Source: Vibrio rumoiensis 1S-45
GTDB lineage: Bacteria > Pseudomonadota > Gammaproteobacteria > Enterobacterales > Vibrionaceae
Direction of reading: 5' to 3'
NCBI RefSeq assembly: GCF_000286955.2
Contig: NZ_AJYK02000095.1
Location: 24,277 to 88,276 of the forward strand
DNA: 64,000 bases
Position numbers and translations under genes: made by a program. Shown here one piece after another: positions 35,117-47,100 of the stretch (within the stretch, counting starts at the first letter, position 1; each line of letters opens with the position of its first letter). Under the pieces are notes generated by a model. The model saw only the letters and a program-made list of their open reading frames with translations. It made no database searches and had not been told where the DNA came from.

Positions 35117-38100
35117 TTAACTATCTACTGTAAACGCATTATGTTGAGTAAATAACTGATTAACAATGTCGTTAGAACTCGCACCACTGTCTAAACCTAA
35201 AGACCCTGTACTGATATTATCCAACACAATAACTTGTTCACCATCAGTACCAGAATTCACCGTTAAGTTGATCTTACCATCGTCTTCAACAGCGGTAATA
35301 TTCGCAAGCATATCATCCATTTGAACCCCTTCCGTATCACCATCTGCAAATAAATCACGTATGTCAATTTGGTCAATATCAAGTTCAAAGTCTTTGATGA
35401 TATCCGTGGTCGGTGAACCGGTTGTTCCGATATCTTCAGCATGCCAAACAAAGGTATCTGACTCTCCGTCACCTGTACCTTGGTAATCACCACCCCAGAG
35501 TTCATCATCACCCGCACCGCCGATTAAAATATCCGAACCCGCACCACCGATAAGGATGTCATCACCATCCGTACCGACGATAGTTGAAGATTCTTCTCCA
35601 TCAATTAGAATAGATGTTTGTGAGTAGTTGGCACCTGTAGCTTCAACAATTACTTGACCATTAGCCTCAACCTGAACATCAACTAATACATCAGATGTCA
35701 TCACAACGTCATCTACTTGCTTTGTTACCGTAACATTAAGTCGGTGCTCACCTTCCGGTAAATCAGTAATATAAGCATTAGTTAAATCTTCAGGTAATAT
35801 CACAACTGAACCATCAGATAGCACAGTGCCCAATGACTGACGATTGGAATTCACAATATTAGCAAGTCCTACATTATGAAGTTCAACTTGCAATAAGTCC
35901 GAAGCATTCACTTTATCATTTAACAATGCTAATAGTGGAATCAATGCTAACTGAGCGGCAGTAACTGACGCTGTTGGCACAAATTGTCTTGCGGTTAAAG
36001 GCGGGCTTGCCATACGCATACTTTCACTTGCTAGTGGTGTACCGGCAGACACATTCACCGTTATCGTACTTTCATCCGTCTTAGCTCCACCAGAACCAGT
36101 ATTCCCATTATCGCTGGCCGTCACAGTAATGGTTGCTGTCGCATCAGTAAGCCCATCAGCAACAACATCATAGCTAGCGGTATACTCTATGCCACCACTA
36201 AGGAGATCATTAATATCATCAATATCTCCAGTTAAAATCAACTTGCCATCAGTCGAATTATCAATTAATACACTACCAATATAATCACTAGGTACTGCTA
36301 ATGTACCGCTATCGGTCAATAGTGTGACCGTCATTTTTCCTGAGTCCGTATCTACTACATCAACATCAGTAATGCTAATTCCATCAACGACTACAACAAC
36401 ACCTTCAGTTGCATTGATCGTTTCTGTCGGAACTGTATTAACAGGTGCATCATTGACAGCAGAAATCTCAACATGAATGATTTCTTCCACTGCTAAATCA
36501 TCAGTGGCCACCGTACCGTTATCAACAGTTCGAATATCAACCTGTAAGTCTCCATCCCAATTAGTATTATTTGCATCACCAGGAATAAACTGAATGCTAT
36601 CTAACGTATTTTGTTCAACGGTAATAGTCCAAGTAAAGGTTCCATCACCTTGTTCTTCAAATGTCCATTCAACGCCATTAATCGCTAAGAAAGAACTTGA
36701 TGCAGGCACATTACTAATCGTAATTTGAATCGATTCAGGTCCATTTTCGTTGACATGAGCACCGTATTCTTTTACCTCTCGGTTATATTCAGCGCTAGAC
36801 TTATTATCGACGGTTGCGATACCCAATGTCAGTGTAATACTGTCTTCATCACTTTCCGTTCCTTCTACAGAGGTTACAATATTGGTATCAATATCATCAG
36901 CCACTGCCAACACTTCAACCGTAATCTGAGAGGTAAAACCAACGACTTCATCTAACAAATCCTCTTTGGTATAAATCACGACATCAACCGTCAAAGTACC
37001 ACTGAAATTTTTCGGTGGAACCAAACTTACAGAGCTGAGATCAAAAGTTGTCTGACCACTAGGAACATTAACACTCCACTCACCACCACCATTATTCGTC
37101 GCGCCTATTAACGTAAAACCTTCAGGAATATTTTGCAACACAACCGAAACGATTTGCTCTGAACCATCAATATCTTGCAAAGTCACGCTACCACCAGCTA
37201 AAGAAATAGCCGTATCTTCATAACCAGTTAAATTACCACCAACCGTTTGTATTTCAACCTTATCATTGACCGCAACTACCTCAAAGCTAACCGTTGTTTC
37301 AACTGTTTCACCCGTATCTATTGCAGTACCACCAACAATATCAAATGTTGCAGTATCCGTAATGACGGCACTTATCGTGACCTCTACATTGCCACTAAAG
37401 TCTTCATTTGGAATAAATTGAACATCAGTCAAATCATTAGGACCGAGTACTAACACACTTACCAAGTTATCATTGTCATCCAAAAAATAACCTTGTTCAG
37501 GGCTAACACGAATCGTCAAACTGTCAATAACTTCTTGACCACCTTCCACGGTATTAACCGTATCTCCATACGTGATATTAGAAAAATCCAAATGAATAGT
37601 GGCATCTTCATAAGCGACATTGTCATACGTAACGTCTGTCGTACCATCAGAAATATCAATCGGCTGTTTATCAGCATCTAAGCCCGAGCTAGTGATAACA
37701 TCAATAATAAGTTCAGGTCTATTCGTTGCATCATCACCAATATCGACCACTGGATCAATTTGCACCGTGACTATTTGAGTCGCTTCTTTAACATCACCAC
37801 TAATGGTGTCGGTGGTCACATACTTTATTTCAAAAGAGAAATCACCGGCATAATCCGCAGGTGGAATTAAATGTAATCCACTTAAATTGACAGTGCCATC
37901 CGCATTAATCGTCGCTTCATAAATATACTGGTCAGTTTCAAAGTCCATCACCCCGCCGGAGAACATTAAGCCAGTAGGAATAGAGCCTTGACTCGCCGTA
38001 ATCACAACCGTTAATACATCATTAGGGATCTCACTTTCGAAATCGCCATCGACATCATCTGTCGATAGAGAAATTGAATTATTCAATATTAATTGTGAAC

Positions 38101-41100
38101 CTAAGTTAATCCCTTGATCTTCGGTCCCCGTTACTACGGTATCTATTGCTTCAATTTCAGCCGCTAACTCTGTCTCTGTTTTCTGATTATTAGAAAAATC
38201 TAGTTCAATGGTCCCTCGAACAATAGTCTCAGCACTAATATCTCCTTCATTATTATCACCCTGATCTTGTACTTTTGCGATAACCTTAATACTTACAGTA
38301 TCTGTATAACCTGCAGGGGCATGAATTTTGACATTATCCAATGCACCAGCTTTTACTGTCCAACTACCATCACCATTATTAAGTGCACCTTCTACTACAA
38401 AACCTTGACCTTCCGGCAAGTTAATACCTCTAAAATCAAGAATAAACTCAATGATCTCTTCACTACTCGTGAAATCGTTTTCGGCCCACATAAATTGGCC
38501 AATTCCAGTATCAACACTAAAATCAATCACACCGTCAGTATCACAAGTGATATTATCAACTTTATCAATAATACCATCACCATCCTCATCGACTCCTGTA
38601 CTAACTACGATTTCACCTGCACCTTCAGAAGATGTATATGGATCACCTTCAGCTTCAACTTTCGCTTGTACATCAATATCAAGTGTTCCATAAATAGTAC
38701 TAGTCACTGAAGGCTCTTCTACGTCGGCATCATCTTGTTTCACACCTACGTCGGTATATAACTTAAAGTCATTATCAGAATTTACAGGGCCTTGAATCTG
38801 CAACTCAGCTCCTTGATTAACTAATTCATCAAGATAGCTATCTAAATTCAGTTCACCAGCCTCATCAAATGATAATTCAATCGGGTCACCAGTTGCAGGC
38901 ACAAAGAATATTGAATATCCCGTCGTGTCTGCGCCTTCTTCAAGCCTTATGGTTAGTGAAGTAATATACTCTTGATTATCAGAAAGCGTTGGCATCCAAT
39001 TTAAAGTAACTGGCGTGTCCTCTTCACCTTTCGTGACTTTAGTATAATCCGTAGCATCAATCACAGGAGCGATATGAATTAAGATATCTCTTTCAAATTC
39101 AGCAGTATCACCATCGGCTTCAGTTACAACAACATTAGCAGTAAGTACAATATCTTCAGTACTATTTTCTGGTGGAATGATCTCAATATGATCAAGCGAA
39201 TCGATACCAATTTCGAAAATAGGCTGACCATCAGCACCTTTTCCTACATAAGTCAGATCAATAGTTTTCCCATCAGAACTTCTGACAACCACACCTTCTG
39301 GAATACCTGAAATCACTAAAGAAACTGTTTCAGATTGATCTCCGGCTAAAGCATTCTCCAGCTCACCGCTGATCACTGAAAAATCAAAAATAGCAAAAGA
39401 ATCTTCATCAATCGTAATTTCAACACCTTGTTGGATACCATCTTCTTCAATAACGGACCAGTCTGAGCCCTCTGTATCGAATTCAGGTGAATCTGCAATA
39501 CCTTTAACAGAAATATTCACCACTTTACTTTCTGTAATGTATTCAGAGATCTCCCCATCATTGGTGCTATCAAAGGTAATGCTATCCCTTACAATACCTT
39601 CAATAGTAATGGTAAATTCACCACTACTTTCTGGGGCCGGTTTGTATTGTAGACGAGATAACTCTTCGTACGCTATTTCATAAGCACCATTAATCATCGT
39701 AACTAGTTCACCATCAAGTAGTAATAGAGCACCTTCAGGCAAGCCACTGATACGAACAAATAAAGCTTCAGATGCATCAGTATTATCATCTGACTTAGTT
39801 AAAGTAATGATGCCATCAAGCGTAAAAGCAGTATCCTCATTAGTATCGACACGAGAGACAATTAAGGTTGCTGGATCGGCATCAGGCTTTACAAGTACAG
39901 TCACTAGTTTAGGTTCAGAAAGCGCATTTTCTTTTCCATCAGCAAAAGGTGTTTGCTCTTCACTTTGAGCAATCACATTCAAATAAATTTCACCACTGAA
40001 ATCTTTACTCGGCGTCACCGCCAAGCTGGAAATATTATTGGCTGAAATTCGTTGCCACTCAACGCCTTCGATAGTAATAGTGGATAATCCAGTTCCAGAA
40101 ATAGTTCCTTCTGAGCCATCTTCCATCTTGATTAGGTAATACAAGACTTCCGAATCATCCTTATCGATCAAATCAGCAACTAAGCCATCAATAGCAATAG
40201 CAGAATCCTCAGTACCTTCATATTCCGTCTTATTATTGCTATTCCATACTGGGATATCAGCGACACCATCTACTTTTATGATGATTTCACCAGTAATATG
40301 CTGTGAACCACCATCAACGCCATCGGGATTGTCCCCAGTAGAAAAAATATCAGCTTCAACATCGAAAGTAATACCATCAGTTGAAAAATCTTTAGTAGGT
40401 ACAAAGGTTACCCCAGAAATAACAATCGTGCTGCTACCTGCGACGGTTGATATCGCACCTGAAGGGATTGTTACTTTATTATCAATACCAATAGCTAATG
40501 GCTGACCATTGTACCAAAAGAGACCTTGAGTGCCTTCGGGAACCGTAATTTTTAAAGTACCATCCACTAATGCTTCATCACGATCAACATCACCAAGGTC
40601 AATCGAAAAATCTATAGCTATCCCTTCTGTTGAGTGAAGTGGATCAGGAGAGTCATTCGTACCTAAATTATCGAAATCATCAAGGTTTTGACCATCTTCC
40701 TCAACACCATCAAAACTTTCTGGAATAACAAATATAGGGTCAGTATCATCCAATACTAAAGTGACCGTACCGTCACTTGCATCCCCATCTTTATCAACCA
40801 CTCTTGTCGGTATTTCTAGAGTAATCGTATAATCCACATGAGATAAATTATCTTCTGCTTTAAACGTAACATTACCATGCTCATCAACACTCATTTCCCC
40901 AAGTTTGATACCATTAGCCCAAACTTCTTTATCCTCGAATGGACCATCATGATAGATATTTCCTTCTCCATCATGAGCATCAAATTGAAGTGATAAGGAT
41001 TGTAGGCCATCGGCCCCTTCACCTGTTGGGCTCAAGTTACCGGTTATCGTCTTTCCTTCATCAACCTCATAAGTTTTACCATCAATAGAAGGCGTATCAT

Positions 41101-44100
41101 CCTTTACAGTAACGACGATAGTACTATTCGTATAATCATCACCCACACTTTGACTAGGGACTTTATCGCCATCTTTATCCACGGCATAAATCGGTAAGTT
41201 AATACCTAATTCTAAACCTAAACCCGTATCAGGGGTTTCACTGTTATGATCAATAGCCTGAAGTAATATAAAGGTGTACTTACCATCAGGAGTAAAGCTC
41301 AGTGTGAATATCGGTACAGCTTCACCTGCCACTATGCCGCTGAATGTGCCGTCTTCATTTTCAATTAACGTGACAACCTTCCCACCAGAGGTCAGGCTTG
41401 GATTTAAAGTTGTAAATTCATCGACATCCACTTTAAAGCTATCAATTTCATCACTGCCTAAATTAATGGTTATTTGACCTGATGTTGTTTCAGTATCACT
41501 GTCTGAGTTAGAACCGTAGTGATCTTGGCCAGTATTATCAATAGCAGATTCATCAACCGCGGCAGGGGAATCAACAACGAAAGCTGGAGGCAAGCCATCA
41601 TTAATCGTGAGATCAATACTTATGGCTTCGTCAAGCAAATCTCCATCAGTATCTTCTATTTGAACAGGTAATAGAATATGAATTTCGGAATCATCTACCC
41701 TAACAAAACCAGATGTATTATTTGATGAGGCCGTTTGATCGTGATCCAAAGGTAAGTATTGAGTGATATTCACGCTAATATCCGCATCTTGACCATTGGT
41801 GTTTTGTGTCGCGGTTATCGTGATGATTAATGCATCTTGTCCGTTAACTTGGCCCGTTATCGTGTACGTATATACTCCACCCTCAGAACTTAGAGTAGTG
41901 TTAAAAGTAATGGCTTGCCCGCCAGAAGTGAGATCCGATTCTAGCTCTGCCATAAAGTTGGTAAGATCATCTGGTGAAATTTGCACCTTACTTGGATCTA
42001 ATCTTTCAACGCCTGCGGCAATAGTAATATTACCTGTCGTACCATCAATAGGATAAGCGTTTCCGTCTCCAGTCATACCATCAGGGTTTAAATCACCTTC
42101 AGTGATCGTAATCGTGGTTATCGCACCGTTGTTAATGGCTCCAGTCGCATTATCACCATCATTAATAGTAAAAATAATTGACCCATCTGCAGTATCATTA
42201 TCAAAATCAGTAGCGGTGATACCAATATCAAAAATAGTACTTTCACTGTTACCTTGATCAATCGGCCCTAAAATAGTCACCGTATAGGCACCATTATCAT
42301 CTAGCTCAATCGTCATTAAGGTTTCTTTTGGATCACTATTGTCGTATACCGTAATTAAGTGCTCTTCAACAACAAATGACGTTTCGTTACCATTTGAAGT
42401 CAAGCCTATCAGTGCCGGTTGATCGGTTTGAAAAACAATCGTATCAATTTCATCAGCACCAACATCGATGGTTATTTGTCCTGAATTTGTTGTGCCCGTA
42501 TCAGAACTAATTGCATCATTATCATTGAATACCAAACCTGATGTATCTGGGTTAATGACTGGGTTTGTGCCATCTTTTATCGTGATATTAATCTCTGCAG
42601 GTACACTCATATCACCATCATAGTCGGTTGCAACTACGTTCAATAATAGATTTAGTTCATTACTATCAGGCTGATCGATAGAAGCATATTGTTGAATTGA
42701 ATAGTTACCATTTAAGTCATCAAGACTTATCACAAAAATAGGGTTACTCACATCACCAATAAAGACCGTGATCACACCATCTGTATAATCCACTTCGGTA
42801 TCATCGCCATTAGAAGTAATTGCTTCTAAAGCAACTCGTTGATCATCAGTAAGTTCAAATCTAATGTCACTAATGCTGTCACTGCCAATATTAATGGTGA
42901 TTTTCCCACTGTGTATGGTGTCAGTAGAATCACCATCCACTTCGGTAATCGTAATACCACTATCAGTACCAAATGAAGGATCTGTGCCATCATTAAATAC
43001 GATATCAACATTAACCGGTGTTTCATCACCATTGGCATTTACAAGTCTGTCACCATCGGTATCTGAAATTTGAATTGGTACAGTAAAGCCGAGCTCATCA
43101 AGATGTGTTGAATCATCTGCATCATTGGCACCATCAGGATGATCTAGAGACATATATTGATTAATAATGACTTTAACCGTCACACTGCCATCAGTTTGTA
43201 GTGTTGGAGTAAAGCTCACCGTAAAGACAGTTTCACCATCCTCATTCACCGCGGTAATGGTGATTCTGCCATTATTAGGATTGTGGGTAATATTGTCAGA
43301 TAATATTACGACACTGTCATTAGATGTAAAACCTAGCGCAACAAAATCTGATTTCAGTGCTTCATAATCGTTCAATACCAATGACATTGGATCTAAATCA
43401 TCATTAGTTGCCGGAATAATAAAATTACCAATTAAAGTCGCCGGAGTAATGAAGACATTATTTAAACCATTAACGTCTAAATCACCTTCTGTCACTTCAA
43501 AGCTAGGTTGTATATTTTCACTGGAAGGGTTGGTTCCATCATTAATCGTAATATCAATCGTAGTGCTCGCTGTATCACCATCCATATCAATAGCAACAAC
43601 ATCAAAATCAAGCGTAATGCTATCTTCCGTTTCTGGCTGGTCAATCGGTTCAAACTGCTGAACTGTATAGCTGCCATCTTTATCAGTATTATTAAACGCG
43701 ATCTCTAAAACCGTGACATCTTCACCACCAAATGTCGATGGTATATATACTATCAATGCACCATCATCAGAAATATAAAATGACGTTTCTTGACCATTCG
43801 AAGTAATCGCATCTAATGACATTTCTTGCGCTTCTGTTAACGCAAACGTTACGACATCAATAGCATCACTACCGGTGTTTAGCACAAGATTGTTTGTGAT
43901 CACACTAGAGCCTTCTTTTTGCTCATCAATGACCGTACTTACTGTGTTATCTCCACCCACGACAAAATCAAAAGTAGGATCCGCTCCATCAATGATAGCG
44001 ACATCCACATTCACTGGAGTTGGTAGGCCATCGGCATCGGTTAAATAGTCCCCATCCGTATCTTTGATTTGTACTGGAAATTGAATATGAATTTCTGAAT

Positions 44101-47100
44101 CTGTCTGCGTAACTAATCCTAATTCACTGTCAGTTGTACCATCCGTATTTGTTGGTAAAGTCTGATGATCTAATGGTAAAGTTTGCGTAATACTGACGTT
44201 TAAATACACATCATGGCTATCTGCAATTTCTTCAGCCGAAAATTTAATAGTAATAGCTTCACTACCATCAGCCAATGAGCCTGTCAGTGTTAAGGTTGCC
44301 AGATTATATTCAAAAGTCAGCGCTTCCCCGCCAGAAGTTAACTCCGCTTCAAGTTCAACGATAAGTGAATCAATATCAACCTGAGCAATTTCAACCGTAT
44401 TAATATCAAGTTTTTCAACACCAGAAAAAATGCGAATAGGTTGAGGTTGGCTAGTGAGAGGGTATGGATTTTCTAAGGTGTCCGGTGTCAAATTACCTTC
44501 ATCAATGGTGACAGAGCCATTCGTACTAATGCCATTTTTACCATCAGTAACAGTAAAGCTTAGCAAACCATTTACCGAATCTTCATCAAAGTCATTCGCA
44601 GTAATACCCAAGTCGAAGGTTGTGCTGTTACTATCACCTTGATCTATTGGACCTAAGACAGTTACGGTATAATTACCATAGTTATCAGTTAACTCTATAA
44701 TGATTAAAGGCTTGTCATCACTATCAAACAACGTAAGTGTTGTTTTATCCTCAGATAACTCAAAACGAGTTTGTTGACCATTTGATGTTAAGTTAGCAAA
44801 AGTGGATTGAGCTTCTTGGAAAACAACGCTTTCAATCGCATCAGAACCTGTAGTAATAATAACTTGTCCACTATCACTGATTCCACCATCGCCGGCTTCA
44901 ACAGCATCACTTTCATTAAATATTAATGCCGACTCATCGTCTTCAAAAATGGGATCGCTCCCATCAATGATGGTGATATTGATCGGTGTTGAATCACTAG
45001 GGTCGCCATCTTTATCAATTGCCACCACATCTAGGGAAAGTTGAATTGAATCATCCGCAGACTCTAGTTGCTCTAAGGGTGCAGTTTGTACAACATCGTA
45101 AGTTCCATCAGGATTTAGAGTAATCGTCAAAATTGCTGTATCTTGAGTGTCACCCAAATATACAATTAGCACATTACCTTGAATATCAAAATTAGTTCCT
45201 TGACCATTCGATGCCAAGCTATCTAATAACGTGGTGTCACTTAACTGGAACTCAAACTTTTTAATATTATCTGAACCAAGATCAATGCTGATCTCACCCG
45301 AACCACTGCCACCCACATCCGTTTCGGTGTAGCTTACTGGGGTTTTTTCTACAATGCTTGGCGCAGCGTTATCTTGAATGGTCACCGTCGTATCAACAGC
45401 ATTGGTCAAGTAATCCCCATCTGAATCCTGAATTTGGATCGGCGCATTGATTACGATATTGTCTCCATTCACTATTACGCGACTATTGTCTCCTGTCGCG
45501 GAAATATGATCGAGAGGGATATTTTGGGTCCAAGTCAGTGTGATCTCAGCATCATTCCCCACATTGGTTGCCGACACTTCTAATGTCACAACCACAACAC
45601 CATTTAGTGTGCCGGTAATAAGGCTCCCCATTGCTGGGTCAACTGAAAATACAATATCACCAGCGCCATTTTCGGTAGTGATCACCTGATTTAAATCCGC
45701 AATCAACTCAGCCAGATAAGATGAATCTTCTGGCGAAAATGTAATCGTACCGGGGGAGAGACGATCATCTCCTGCTTCAATCGTAAAGGTCGTGGATTGA
45801 CTATTGTCTCCTGCTGGATCTAAATCCGGTTCAAGGAAAACCAAATCCGTCGAGCCTGACGTGACCGTTCCATTCGAATCAGCGCCGTCAAGCACAGTGA
45901 TCACAATAGTGCCATCTGCGGTATCATTATCAAAGTCCGTCGCCTGAACGTAGGCGTCAAACGTAAGAGAACCTGTTCCATCCGCACCCACCGACGTATC
46001 TTGATCAAGGGGGCCGGTAAGTTTGACGGTGTATGTACCATCTTTAGCAATGGTGATGGTAAGGATCAGGTTACCTTCACTGTCTGTTAAGGTTAAGACA
46101 TTTTCTTTTACATCTACCGTTGTCGATAAACCGTTACTGGTGATTCCATTAAAAGCGGTTTGTTCTGCCGACGGTTTGAATAATAATGTCTCAATGCTAT
46201 CGGAGCCCACCGTTAATGGTACTTCACTGCTTCCATCATCAATGATTGTCGAGCCAGCACTCACACCATTTTCATTTAATATGGTGCCAGAATCGGCTGA
46301 AAAAGTAGGGTTGACACCATCTTTAATATCAATCGTAGCTTGGATCGAGTTGCTTACATCACCGTCTTTATCATAAGCGACCACATCAAGCGCTAAATGA
46401 ATAGTGTCATCGGTTCCTTCTTGCTCTAACGCAGCAGTTTGTACCACATCAAAGGTACCATCGATATTCATGGTGATGGTTAAAATTGGTGTCTCTTTTG
46501 CACCGTCAACATAAACGATAACTTGATTTCCATTAACTTCATAAACGGTATGAAGACCATTGGTCATTAAGCCTTCTAAGCTAGGTTGACTAATATTAAA
46601 ATCAAAATAATCAACGTTATCAGAACCAACATCTAAAGTAATAGATCCCGATGCCGTTACATTATTTGTATCAGAATCTAAATTATCTTGTAACTCTGCA
46701 AGATCACCAGCGCTAAGGGCAGGTAAGGCTCCATCATTAATAATGACATCAAAATGAGCAGGCCAGTTTAATGAGTCTCCATCAACATCTTGTAATTGAA
46801 TTGGAATATTGATAGAGATTTTACCATCTTCCACATGAACAAACCCAGCAGTATTTGGTGTTTTTGAATGGTCTAATGGCTGAAATTGTTCAACTGTCAT
46901 AATGACATCAACAGCAAAAGGATTATCAATATTTTGTGTTGCTGTCAAAGTGAAGCTGATGACAGTTTCACCATTCAAAGAACCGATGAGAACACCGTCC
47001 GCTGTCACGGAGAAAGTCAGCGTTTCACCACCTTGAGCGGTAATATCTGAATTCAACTCTGTAATTAATGCATTAATTGTCACAGGAGCAAATTGTATCG

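Noticed and set aside
38267..38710. 147-codon plus-strand frame within the adhesin gene
   Set aside because: It is antisense to a continuous repeat protein, has Asn/Thr/Ile-rich random composition and no start signal.
46023..46376. 117-codon plus-strand frame within the adhesin gene
   Set aside because: Same reason: an antisense shadow of biased acidic repeats.
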